A stretch of 13,226 nucleotides of DNA from Ectothiorhodospiraceae bacterium (GTDB lineage: Bacteria; Pseudomonadota; Gammaproteobacteria; Nitrococcales; AK92). Positions 1 through 7,235 of this stretch are shown here, in pieces (positions within the stretch are counted from its first letter, which is position 1; each line of letters starts with the position of its first letter). The stretch is from assembly GCA_029263635.1 (NCBI GenBank), contig JAJUFY010000025.1:1-13226 (forward strand). Reading direction: 5' to 3'. The notes beneath the pieces were generated by a model. That model worked only from the letters and a program-made list of their open reading frames with translations, was not told the DNA's origin and did not search any database. A program made the position numbers and the translations under genes.

Positions 1-2052
1 CCAGCTCTCGTAGGTCAGGGTGTCCGGGACGACATAGTCGGCATAGGCGGTGGTTTCGTTGATGAACGGGTCGATGGAGACGATCAGTCCGATCCGCTTC
101 GGGTCGCGCAGCTTCTCGTCGATGGCGGCACGCAGTCCGGCCTGGCCGTAGATCGGGTTGGCCATGTGGTTGATCCAGACCTTGGCCGGATACGGATAGC
201 CCTCCAGCGCCGAGGCCAGATGCTCGGTCAGCAGCGCGCCGGAGAAAGGGAACCAGGGCGCTTTCGCCGGATACGGATTCTCGCCGGCCTCGATCTTGCG
301 CCGATACTCGCTGCTGCGCTCGTACGGAAAACGGTTGCGCGAGAAGAACACCCCTTTGGGCGTGCGCATGCCGGGGAAGCGCTGCAGGTCGTAGCGGGCA
401 CCGGCGGTCATGCTGGGGAAGGCACCGTCGCTGACGAAGGTGCCGCCCTTGGCGTTGAGGTTACCCACCAGCGCATTCAGCATCAGGATCGAGTACGCGG
501 TGTAGAACGAGTTGCCGTTCATCACCCCTCCGTGGCTGTTGACCACCGCCTGCTTGCCGTAGCTGGTGAATTTCTCCGCCAGGGCGGCGATGGTCGCGGC
601 CGGCACGCCGCAGATCGCGGCGTACTCCTCGATGGTCTTGCGGCGCGCTTCCTCGGCCAGCCGCTGCAGGCTGGACTTGACGCGCACCGGCTGGCCGTCC
701 ACCTCGATCATCGCATCCACGAACAGCTCCGCCGGCGCCTCCTGGGTATGAGGCACCCAGGCACCACTGGCGGCGTCCATCACCACGAAGGCCTCCGCAT
801 CGCGCCAGCCGAGGTCCTTGCCGCGCAGGAGGCGGCCTTCGTCCGGATGATCCGGCTCGCTGATGACCAGGTGGGTGGCGTTGCTCCAACTGGGTTCGCC
901 AGCGGCTTCCATCGCCGCCGGACCGGGCTGGGCCAGGTAGCGGGCGTCGTAGCGTTCGTTGTCGATGATCCAGCGGATCATCGCCATCGCCAGCGCCGAG
1001 TCCGTCCCCGGCCGGACCGGCAGCCAGGTGTTGGTCGGCTGGGTTGCCAGGCTGGAGCTGTTCGGCAGCGACGGCGAGATCACCACGTACTCGAATGTCC
1101 GCTCCGTACGCGCGGTGGCGAGCAGCCGTCCCTGCAGTTTGTAAGGGTTGCCGGCCTGCGCCGGCGCCGTGCCCCAAAACAGCGCGAAGCGCACATGCTC
1201 CCAGTCCGGCTTGGCGTGCGCGTTCCGGTCCAGATCGTCGAGCAAGGCGCCGGAACCGGCCCGATAGCCCAGGCCACAGTAGGAGCCATGAGCTCCGAAG
1301 TTGCGGGTGCCGAAGGCATTGAAGGCGAAGCGCTGAACGAAGGCCTCCCGGCCCTCGTTGCCGGCGTTGGTGACCAGCAACTGATTGGCGCGTGGACCGT
1401 ACTCGGGGTTGTCAGGATCGACCGGCGTCTCATGGTCGTAGATCGCCCGCAGGCCGTCGACATGACCTTCGCCGAACAGATCGCCGCCTTCCACCACCTC
1501 TTCGATCAGCTGTTCGAAGCTGATGGTCTGCCACTGACCGGCGCCGCGCGGGCCGACCCGCTTCAGCACCTGGGTGATCCGGTGCGGGCTCTGCAACTGC
1601 TCCAGCATCGCCGCGCCGCGTGCACAGGCCGTGGAGCGGCCTTTCAGACCGCTGTCGCCGCCCAGCCGGGCGTACGCGTCACGCACCGGCGTTTCGTAGG
1701 CCTCCGGGGTCTCGTGCGAGAGCGGGTGGTACGGGTTGCCGGCTATCCGCAGAATCCGGTTATTGGCGGTGTCGACCCTGGCCCGGATGCCGCAGATGGA
1801 CCAGCAGCCGAAGCACTGGGTCAGGCTCACCACCTGCCCCTCGGCGCATTCCAATGCGCCGGTCGTCGGATCGATGCGGAACTCCGGCGGCAGCGCATTG
1901 CCGACGATCTTGTCCAGCGTCGGCTCGCCGCTGGTGCCCTTGACCAGACCGACCGCGGCCTTGCTCAGCGGCTCCAGGTAACCGGCCGCAAAGGCGCCGA
2001 GACCACCGGCCACCACCCCGCCTTTCAGCAGATTGCGACGCTTTTTATCCAT
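1..2052 (-). CDS. ttrA: Tetrathionate reductase molybdenum catalytic subunit TtrA (partial, C-terminus beyond window)
   Basis: TtrA is the bis-MGD molybdenum subunit that reduces tetrathionate to thiosulfate on the periplasmic side. The 684 codons visible are about two thirds of the usual length of roughly 1000 aa; the reading frame runs off the left edge after TYESW. ATG at 2052 follows a GGAGAGG stretch. The N-terminus (KKRRNLLKG, Arg5-Arg6) is a Tat-type signal, as expected for a cofactor-loaded enzyme. A [4Fe-4S] motif is seen at Cys80, Cys83, Cys87 and Cys143. HGSYCG places Cys259 where polysulfide and arsenate reductase relatives have a cysteine Mo ligand; that assignment is my inference. 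The start overlaps the end of ttrC by 8 nt, so the two are probably translationally coupled. The identity rests on the family features plus adjacency to ttrBC and ttrSR; a polysulfide/arsenate reductase-type relative is a much less likely reading. Confidence 0.93.
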   Translation of the reverse strand, partial: MDKKRRNLLKGGVVAGGLGAFAAGYLEPLSKAAVGLVKGTSGEPTLDKIVGNALPPEFRIDPTTGALECAEGQVVSLTQCFGCWSICGIRARVDTANNRILRIAGNPYHPLSHETPEAYETPVRDAYARLGGDSGLKGRSTACARGAAMLEQLQSPHRITQVLKRVGPRGAGQWQTISFEQLIEEVVEGGDLFGEGHVDGLRAIYDHETPVDPDNPEYGPRANQLLVTNAGNEGREAFVQRFAFNAFGTRNFGAHGSYCGLGYRAGSGALLDDLDRNAHAKPDWEHVRFALFWGTAPAQAGNPYKLQGRLLATARTERTFEYVVISPSLPNSSSLATQPTNTWLPVRPGTDSALAMAMIRWIIDNERYDARYLAQPGPAAMEAAGEPSWSNATHLVISEPDHPDEGRLLRGKDLGWRDAEAFVVMDAASGAWVPHTQEAPAELFVDAMIEVDGQPVRVKSSLQRLAEEARRKTIEEYAAICGVPAATIAALAEKFTSYGKQAVVNSHGGVMNGNSFYTAYSILMLNALVGNLNAKGGTFVSDGAFPSMTAGARYDLQRFPGMRTPKGVFFSRNRFPYERSSEYRRKIEAGENPYPAKAPWFPFSGALLTEHLASALEGYPYPAKVWINHMANPIYGQAGLRAAIDEKLRDPKRIGLIVSIDPFINETTAYADYVVPDTLTYESW

Positions 2053-3157
2053 GAGCCCCCCTCTCCCAGATGGCTTCATCGTCTTGCGGATCATCCAGTC
2101 CCAGCGCCATGGCCAGCAGCATCAGCATCGCTGCCCACAGTCCGAAGGTCGCAGCGATGCCGAGCAGCCCGTCGCTGCCGAGCGGCAGTTGGTAGGGATA
2201 GAGGCCTGCTCCGTACTTGGGCACGGTCTGCACATCCATCAGTACAGCCCAGCGGAACGACCAGGCGGCCAGCAGCGCCAGCGCGCCCCGCAGCCAGCTG
2301 CGCTCCAGCCACACCGGCGAACGCAGCGCCCGCAGGCTGCCGCCCACCAGCACCAGACCGACCACCAAGGAGGCAATGAACAGCAGCTTCCAGTAGCCGT
2401 ATTGCTGGAACAGCCGCAATGCCTCGTTGAACGACGCGCCACCCAGCAACATGCCGGAAGCGGCCCAGCCGAGAGCGCACAGGGTGGTCAGCAGCAGCGC
2501 TGCCAGCAGCAGGCGGTTGGCGAACGGCCGGCCTGCCTCTGCCTGGGCACAGCCGGCACACCAGTGCTGCAGCAGCAGCACGCCGCCCAGGGCGCCGACC
2601 AGAGCCGTCAACGCCAGATTGACCGGCAGCCAGAGGGTGTGCCAGAGCACGCGTGCCCGCACGACCATGACCTCGGAGCCGGTGTAGAGCAGGATGGACA
2701 GCGCCAGAACAACGGTCGCAGCAGCCGCGACCGGCAGCAGCTTCCGCCCCGACCAGTTGCCCCGCCCCAGCCAGGCCAGCCAGCCCGGCGCATGGCTGTC
2801 ACGCACCCGTTCGCGCTGCCACAGCAGCCCGTAGACGAACAGAACCCCGACATAGGCCGGCAGCAGGATGGAGCCGATCGACATCCAGGACCAGGGCGTG
2901 AAGTACGCGTAGAAATGCCAGAATCGTCCCGGCTGCGCCAAATCCGCCAGCAGCGCTACAGGCGCCACTACGGCAGTGGACAGGGCCAGCAGCATGGCTG
3001 CCGGCTGAATGCCGCGCCAGCGCTCGCCGCCGCCCAGGTCGGCCAGCGCCGCCACCAGCGCCGCCGCAGGGCTCAAGCCGATGAAGAAGAAATACTGCAC
3101 GGCCCACGGCAGCCAGGCCGCCTCGTACAGGGGGACGTTGATCTCGACGATGTTCAC
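2045..3157 (-). CDS. ttrC: Tetrathionate reductase membrane subunit TtrC (NrfD/PsrC family)
   Basis: Integral membrane quinol dehydrogenase subunit that passes electrons from the quinol pool to TtrB and on to TtrA. The 370-aa protein has nine hydrophobic segments, at about residues 18-40, 51-73, 90-112, 138-160, 174-196, 214-238, 255-276, 288-308 and 328-352, the number expected for TtrC, and a short acidic C-terminal tail. The start is taken as GTG at 3157 because AGGAGA (3164-3169) lies 6 nt upstream and because it makes a GTGA overlap with the ttrB stop; the reading frame extends further upstream only through ttrB coding sequence. The 3' end overlaps ttrA by 8 nt. The gene is the middle member of the ttrBCA operon. 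Similar NrfD-like subunits serve polysulfide, nitrite and DMSO-type reductases, so the specific name comes from context. Confidence 0.92.
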   Translation of the reverse strand: MNIVEINVPLYEAAWLPWAVQYFFFIGLSPAAALVAALADLGGGERWRGIQPAAMLLALSTAVVAPVALLADLAQPGRFWHFYAYFTPWSWMSIGSILLPAYVGVLFVYGLLWQRERVRDSHAPGWLAWLGRGNWSGRKLLPVAAAATVVLALSILLYTGSEVMVVRARVLWHTLWLPVNLALTALVGALGGVLLLQHWCAGCAQAEAGRPFANRLLLAALLLTTLCALGWAASGMLLGGASFNEALRLFQQYGYWKLLFIASLVVGLVLVGGSLRALRSPVWLERSWLRGALALLAAWSFRWAVLMDVQTVPKYGAGLYPYQLPLGSDGLLGIAATFGLWAAMLMLLAMALGLDDPQDDEAIWERGAHG

Positions 3158-3918
3158 AGCATGTCTCCTGGGGTGCCGCTGGGGCTGCCCTCGAACCACA
3201 ATCCCTGCTGACCCTTGATCCGGCTGACGAAGGCGTCGGTCATGCCGATGTAAAATACGTGCGGCCGGGTATCCAGCTCCGGCTTGAGCACCTTGATGTC
3301 GTCATGGTTCTCGCGGAGCAGCAGGCTGATCTCGCTGTCCGGGTCGTTCAGGTCACCGATGACGCGGGCGCCACCGACGCAGCTCTCGACACAGGCCGGT
3401 AGCAGGCCAACCTCGAGCCGGTGGACGCAGAAATTGCACTTGTCGGCGGTTTTGGTTTGTTTGTTGATAAAACGCGCGTCATACGGACAGGCCTGCACGC
3501 AGTAGGCACACCCCACGCAGCGGTCGCTGTCCACGGCGACGATGCCGTCGGTGCGCTGGAAGGTGGCCTGTACCGGGCAGACCGGTACGCAGGGCGGCTC
3601 ATCACAGTGATTGCACAGGCGCGGCAGCATGAAGCTGGCCACCTCGCCGCTGTCGGTATCGGCCACCTCGTACTGGTGGACGACAGTGCGGAACTGCCCG
3701 ATCGGTGCCTGGTTCTCCAGCGAGCAGCTGACCGTGCAGGCCTGACAGCCAATGCAACGGCGCAAATCGATGACCATGCCGTAGCGGCGGCCTTCATGGC
3801 CGGCGCGCCGGGGTGGCTGCTGATTGATTGCGGCTTCCGCCTCCGCCAACGGCACCAGCACTGCACCTGCCGTGAGAGCGGCGGCTTGCCCTAGGAAGGC
3901 TCTTCGGCTCTTGTTCAC
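3154..3918 (-). CDS. ttrB: Tetrathionate reductase iron-sulfur subunit TtrB
   Basis: Periplasmic electron-transfer subunit linking TtrC to TtrA. The 254-aa product begins with a Tat signal (NKSRRAFLG, Arg5-Arg6, then a hydrophobic stretch up to about residue 25). Sixteen cysteines are arranged in four ferredoxin-like groups: 55/58/61/65, 102/105/110/114, 134/137/140/144 and 161/164/176/180. This is the pattern of four [4Fe-4S] clusters seen in DMSO-reductase-family beta subunits. The start is GTG at 3918, with AAGAGG (3924-3929) 5 nt upstream. The frame is open far beyond this, but that extension lies antisense to ttrS and would bury the Tat signal. It is the first gene of ttrBCA and is read divergently from ttrS; the last 4 nt overlap the ttrC start. 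Confidence 0.95.
   Translation of the reverse strand: MNKSRRAFLGQAAALTAGAVLVPLAEAEAAINQQPPRRAGHEGRRYGMVIDLRRCIGCQACTVSCSLENQAPIGQFRTVVHQYEVADTDSGEVASFMLPRLCNHCDEPPCVPVCPVQATFQRTDGIVAVDSDRCVGCAYCVQACPYDARFINKQTKTADKCNFCVHRLEVGLLPACVESCVGGARVIGDLNDPDSEISLLLRENHDDIKVLKPELDTRPHVFYIGMTDAFVSRIKGQQGLWFEGSPSGTPGDML
3164..3169 (-). promoter_or_regulatory. Ribosome binding site deciding the ttrC start
   Basis: AGGAGA inside the end of ttrB, 6 nt before GTG 3157. It supports the GTG start of ttrC and the 4-nt GTGA overlap with the ttrB stop. Confidence 0.75.
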
Positions 3919-3923
3919 GGGAA

Positions 3924-3929
3924 CCTCTT
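3924..3929 (-). promoter_or_regulatory. Ribosome binding site deciding the ttrB start
   Basis: AAGAGG, 5 nt before GTG 3918. It selects the GTG that puts the Tat signal at the N-terminus of TtrB. Confidence 0.7.
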
Positions 3930-3978
3930 GCTTACGACCATGCAGCCATTGTTTGAAGCGGCTCAGGCCGGCGGAACT

Positions 3979-5763
3979 GTGGAAAGCCACATACCCGCCC
4001 GCAACTTGATCTGGGACAAGTTTTCCGGCGCAACCCGCCGAGGCCGCTGGCGCCCCCTGCTGCTGACGGTGATGCTGCTGGGCATGGCACGGCTGGAGGC
4101 TGCCGAGCCGGTCTCCATCGGCGTCCTGGCACCACGCGGGGAGGCACAGGCTTTTGCCCACCTGCAGCCGACGCTCGAGCAACTGAACCGGAACCTGACC
4201 GGCTATCGGTTCAGTGCCGTACCACTGGATCTGGACACGCTGGAAGCGGTAGTCGCCGAGGGCAGGGTCGATTTCGTCATCACCAACCCGGCCCAATTCG
4301 TCCTGCTGGGCACGCCGCACGAGCTGGGCTGGTTGGCCACGCCGCGCAGCCAGCATGGCGGCTCGCTGCGCCACAGCGTGGGGGCGGCGCTGCTGGTGCG
4401 TGCCGACAGCCCCTTCCACTCGCCCCAGGACCTGCGCGGCCGTCCTGTAGGTGCCGTCCACCCGCGGGCCTTCGGCGGTTACCTGCTGCTCCACCCTCGC
4501 CTGGCCGAGCAGGGGATCAAGCCGGAGTCGGCTTATGAAATGCGATTTCTCGGCTATCCCGTCGACACCCTGCTCTATGCCCTGCGTGACGGCGCGCTGG
4601 ACGCGGCCATGGTGCCGACCTGCCTGCTGGAGGACATGGCCGCCGAAGGCCTGCTGCAGGCGGAGCAGTTCCGCGCGCTCATGCCGCATGCCGCGCACGG
4701 CGACTGCCTGAGCAGCACTCCCAGCTACCCCGGCTGGTCGTTCGCCGCCCTGCCGCATGTGCCCGAGCAATTGGCCACCGCCGTGGCACGCGCCCTGCTG
4801 GCGCCGACCGGCGACGGCTCCTCACCGTGGGCCGCCCCGGTGTCACCGGCGCAAGTGGCAACCCTGCTGCAAGAGCTGCAGCTGCACCCTCTGCAGCAGC
4901 CATTCTGGCTGCAGGTGCAAGACAAGCTGCGGCACTACTGGCATTACGTGTTGCTGGCAGCCCTCGTCATGCTCGCCGCGCTGGCCTACCTCCTCTGGCT
5001 GCAGAGGCTGGCGCTGCGGCGCTCACGTGAGCTGGCCACCGCTCATCTGCACCTGCGGGAACGGGAACTGGAGCTGGCGGCGGCTCAGCGGATCTCCCTG
5101 CTCGGCGAACTGGCGGCCAGCCTTGCACACGAGCTCAACCAGCCACTGGCGGCGATCCGCCACTACGCCGAAGGCTGTACCGTCCGCCTGGCGCGTGAGA
5201 GCGCCGACCATCCGCTGCTGCCGGCGCTTGCCCGTATCGATCAGGAAGCGGCCCGCGGTGCCGCCGTGGTGGAGCAAGTCCGGCGCTGGCTGCGACGGGA
5301 GCCGCCCCAGCTGGGCATTCTGCCGCTTCGCAAAGTCGTCACCGGCCTGCTTCGGCTGCATGAGCTTCAGATCCGGCGGCTCGGCGTCCCGGTCGAGGTC
5401 CGACTTGAGCCGCCGGATCTGTGCGCCCGCGGCAATCAGCTGGCGCTGGAACAGGTGCTCAGCAACCTGCTGTGCAACAGCCTGCAGGCGTACCAGGAGC
5501 GCGGCTGCAAGGGCCCGATCACGATCGAGGCCAGGCCCGGTACCGACGGCGTGTCGATCTACGTGCGGGACGAGGCTGGCGGCTTCAGCAGTGAACGGCT
5601 GCGCCAGCCGTTCACTCCGTTCCGCAGCACCCGCCCGGAAGGACTGGGCCTGGGCTTGCTGATCTGCCAGCGCCTGATGCAGGCTCAGGGCGGCAATCTG
5701 ACCCTGACCAACACCCCGGTTGGTGCTGAAATTCGCCTGAGCCTGCCGGCAGAGGAGGCATGA
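3979..5763 (+). CDS. ttrS: Tetrathionate sensor histidine kinase TtrS
   Basis: Membrane sensor kinase that detects tetrathionate and phosphorylates TtrR. Numbered from GTG 3979 (594 aa), the order is: basic n-region and signal sequence (about 20-43, core LLLTVMLLGMA), PhnD-like periplasmic binding domain (about 44-300), transmembrane segment (about 322-342), HisKA domain with H-box LAHELNQPL (His384, bases 5128-5130), N-box NLLCNSLQA, and ATPase domain ending in PFTPFRST and GLGLGL. The G1 box reads DEAGG (from Asp531) rather than the usual DxGxG. The start is uncertain. TTG 3928, ATG 3940, GTG 3979 and TTG 4006 are all in frame and none has a good Shine-Dalgarno. GTG 3979 is chosen because it gives a plausible signal peptide, whereas the earlier starts add a long unexplained leader. 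It is divergent from ttrB and overlaps ttrR. Confidence 0.92.
   Translation: MESHIPARNLIWDKFSGATRRGRWRPLLLTVMLLGMARLEAAEPVSIGVLAPRGEAQAFAHLQPTLEQLNRNLTGYRFSAVPLDLDTLEAVVAEGRVDFVITNPAQFVLLGTPHELGWLATPRSQHGGSLRHSVGAALLVRADSPFHSPQDLRGRPVGAVHPRAFGGYLLLHPRLAEQGIKPESAYEMRFLGYPVDTLLYALRDGALDAAMVPTCLLEDMAAEGLLQAEQFRALMPHAAHGDCLSSTPSYPGWSFAALPHVPEQLATAVARALLAPTGDGSSPWAAPVSPAQVATLLQELQLHPLQQPFWLQVQDKLRHYWHYVLLAALVMLAALAYLLWLQRLALRRSRELATAHLHLRERELELAAAQRISLLGELAASLAHELNQPLAAIRHYAEGCTVRLARESADHPLLPALARIDQEAARGAAVVEQVRRWLRREPPQLGILPLRKVVTGLLRLHELQIRRLGVPVEVRLEPPDLCARGNQLALEQVLSNLLCNSLQAYQERGCKGPITIEARPGTDGVSIYVRDEAGGFSSERLRQPFTPFRSTRPEGLGLGLLICQRLMQAQGGNLTLTNTPVGAEIRLSLPAEEA
4003..4022. promoter_or_regulatory. 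Candidate FNR/ANR box within a perfect 6-bp dyad, ttrB-ttrS divergent region
   Basis: Positions 4006-4019 read TTGAT-CTGG-GACAA, matching the FNR/ANR consensus TTGAT-N4-ATCAA at 8 of 10 defined positions, with one perfect half-site. The box sits in an inverted repeat with arms AACTTG (4003-4008) and CAAGTT (4017-4022). Its centre is about 94 nt upstream of the ttrB start codon, leaving room for a class II activated promoter with a transcript start near 3970. No convincing -10 can be read there (CACAGT at 3976-3981 is weak). FNR is known to be needed together with TtrRS for ttrBCA expression in Salmonella. The dyad could equally be a TtrR site. It overlaps the start of the ttrS reading frame. 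Confidence 0.5.
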
Positions 5764-6365
5764 TGTCGCAGCCCTTGATTCACCTGGTTGATGACGACCC
5801 CTCTGTGCGCGATGCCTGCCGCTTTCTATTGGAGGGCTACGGTTTCGACGTCGTGTACTGGCCGGATGGCGAGCGCTTCCTGGCCGAGGCCGACCCGCAC
5901 GCCGAGGGCTGCCTGATCCTCGATATGCGTATGCCGGGGCTGGAAGGCTCACAGATCCATGCCCGCCTGCGCGAGCAGCAGAGCACCCTCGGTGTGATCG
6001 TGCTCACCGCCCATGGCGAGGTCGACATGGCGGTCGAAGAAATGAAGCGCGGTGCGGTGGACTTCCTGCAGAAACCGGTTGGCGGCCGGCAACTGATCGC
6101 CGCCATCGAGCTGGCGCTGGCCCGCTCGCGCCAGCGGCTGGAGCTGCGCCAGGCACAGCAGCGGATGGCCAGCCTAAGCAGCCGCGAGCGCGAGATCACA
6201 CAACTGGTCGCCAGCGGCCTGACCAACCGGGAGATCGCCGATCGCCTCTGTGTCGCCGTCCGCACGGTGGAAGTGCACCGCGCAAATGCGATGCGTAAGC
6301 TCGAGATCGAGCGCTCGGCGGAGCTGGTACGGCTGTGGCAGCTAACGGAGACCAGCGACGCTTAA
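5760..6365 (+). CDS. ttrR: Tetrathionate response regulator TtrR (FixJ/NarL type)
   Basis: Transcription factor expected to activate ttrBCA when phosphorylated by TtrS. In the 201-aa protein, residues 6-120 are a receiver domain: acidic pocket Asp11-Asp13, phospho-acceptor Asp55 in LILDMRMPG, Thr83 in VLTAHG and Lys105 in FLQKP. Residues about 138-185 form a LuxR/FixJ-type helix-turn-helix (LSSREREITQLVASGLTNREIA, then RTVEVHRANAMRKL). The start at 5760 overlaps the ttrS stop as ATGA, with GAGG-rich sequence just upstream (5751-5758). A second in-frame ATG at 5763 is slightly better spaced from AGGAGG and could be the true start. The overlap implies translational coupling to the kinase, the usual arrangement for a two-component pair. 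Confidence 0.93.
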   Translation: MMSQPLIHLVDDDPSVRDACRFLLEGYGFDVVYWPDGERFLAEADPHAEGCLILDMRMPGLEGSQIHARLREQQSTLGVIVLTAHGEVDMAVEEMKRGAVDFLQKPVGGRQLIAAIELALARSRQRLELRQAQQRMASLSSREREITQLVASGLTNREIADRLCVAVRTVEVHRANAMRKLEIERSAELVRLWQLTETSDA

Positions 6366-6406
6366 ATGGCGACGGCGAAAAAGCCCTTCCCCTTCGCCGA
6401 GACCAT

Positions 6407-6437
6407 CCGTCGTGCCACCCGATGGGCGGCACGACGG
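6407..6437. terminator. Strong hairpin between convergent ttrR and the LRAT-domain gene
   Basis: Perfect 10-bp arms CCGTCGTGCC (6407-6416) and GGCACGACGG (6428-6437), with a further CCC/GGG pairing around GAT in the loop. It lies 42 bp after the ttrR stop and 60 bp beyond the end of the opposing gene, so it could terminate both. There is no T-tract on either side, so it is not a canonical intrinsic terminator. A smaller 7-bp dyad (CGGCGAA 6373-6379 / TTCGCCG 6393-6399) precedes it. Confidence 0.5.
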
Positions 6438-6497
6438 CGCTGTCAGGGGCTCACCGGAGACACCAGCGGGTGCAGTGCGACTTGCCCCACAGCGTCC

Positions 6498-7202
6498 TTA
6501 GAACCAGTCGAATAGCCTTTTAATGCCGTAGCCGATCGCCAGCCCCACACCGGCACTGATCACCAGCGGCAAGGCTGCCGATGCAGTCGTCACGCCTGCC
6601 AGACCCGCTACCGCGACAGCGCCGGAGGAAGCGGCGCCACTGGCGGCGCCGCCGGCGACAAGGCCAGAGACCGTGCCGGCCGAGGTGGCCGCCAGCGACT
6701 TCGCGGTGCCGCTGCCGAGCAGTCCGGCGGTCGTCCCCCCGGAAGAAGCCGCGGCCATCTTGGCGACCGTGGTGCAGGCCTCCTTGGAGCCAAACAGGGC
6801 CTGCGCGACGGCCTTGCCGGACGCGGGAGTGGCCGACGTGGCGAGGCTGCGGGTGCCGAGCAGCACGGCGGCCGCGGTATTGACCTGCCGGCTGGAATGC
6901 AGGCCCTGGATGCACCAGGTCACGAAGTGCTCGCAGTTGTTCAGGAAGACGCTGTACAGGTTCTCGCCCAGTCGGCTGTAGGCGCGCTCGACGCTCTCCC
7001 CGCGGTCGTACACGCGCAGCAGGTGCTCCCGAACCCGGACCGGGCGGCCCGCCCGGAACTCATCGAGCGAACACAGCTCGATCGCCCCGCGGGACAGGCC
7101 GTCGGCCAGCCCCGCATAATGGATGACCTTGCCGTCGCCGACATACAGTCCATGGTGGGTATAGCCGGTGCGCGGTGTCACCAGATGATCGCCAGTTTGC
7201 AT
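6498..7202 (-). CDS. LRAT/NC-domain (NlpC/P60-like cysteine fold) protein with hydrophobic Gly/Ala-rich C-terminus
   Basis: Residues 1-110 carry hallmarks of the lecithin:retinol acyltransferase (NC) domain: GDHLVTPRTGYTHHGLYVG (candidate catalytic His17), VIHYAG (His28) and the signature NNCEHFV with the putative nucleophile Cys90. Members of this permuted papain-like fold act as acyltransferases or phospholipases, or have unknown roles in bacteria. Residues about 130-234 are dominated by Gly, Ala, Ser and Thr, with a hydrophobic run near 195-225 and a final IKRLFDWF, so membrane insertion or a glycine-zipper assembly is possible. No signal peptide is seen. ATG 7202 follows AAGGA at 7212-7216 with 9-nt spacing. 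The unrecognised gene 78 nt upstream reads the same way and may be co-transcribed. The substrate cannot be told from the sequence. Confidence 0.85.
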   Translation of the reverse strand: MQTGDHLVTPRTGYTHHGLYVGDGKVIHYAGLADGLSRGAIELCSLDEFRAGRPVRVREHLLRVYDRGESVERAYSRLGENLYSVFLNNCEHFVTWCIQGLHSSRQVNTAAAVLLGTRSLATSATPASGKAVAQALFGSKEACTTVAKMAAASSGGTTAGLLGSGTAKSLAATSAGTVSGLVAGGAASGAASSGAVAVAGLAGVTTASAALPLVISAGVGLAIGYGIKRLFDWF

Positions 7203-7235
7203 GGTGTTTTTTCCTTCTTACGAACGCGGTTGCGC

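Noticed and set aside
166..2379. 737-codon open frame on the plus strand
   Set aside because: It runs antisense to ttrA and into ttrC; the product is Arg/Gln/His-rich with no domain. Long antisense frames are common opposite GC-rich genes with strong third-position bias.
2033..3211. 392-codon plus-strand open frame
   Set aside because: Antisense to ttrC, very Gln/Arg-rich and without family features; the minus strand encodes a clear nine-helix membrane protein.
3919..4770. Upstream extension of the ttrB frame
   Set aside because: It lies antisense to ttrS and would place the Tat signal deep inside the protein; GTG 3918 has its own ribosome binding site.
5023..5952. 309-codon minus-strand open frame opposite ttrS and ttrR
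   Set aside because: Shadow of the kinase ATPase region; no start signal or recognisable domain.
6366..6497. Small coding frame starting at the ATG just after ttrR
   Set aside because: The sequence is dominated by two inverted repeats and the frame has no ribosome binding site or coding character; it is better read as the end region of two convergent genes.
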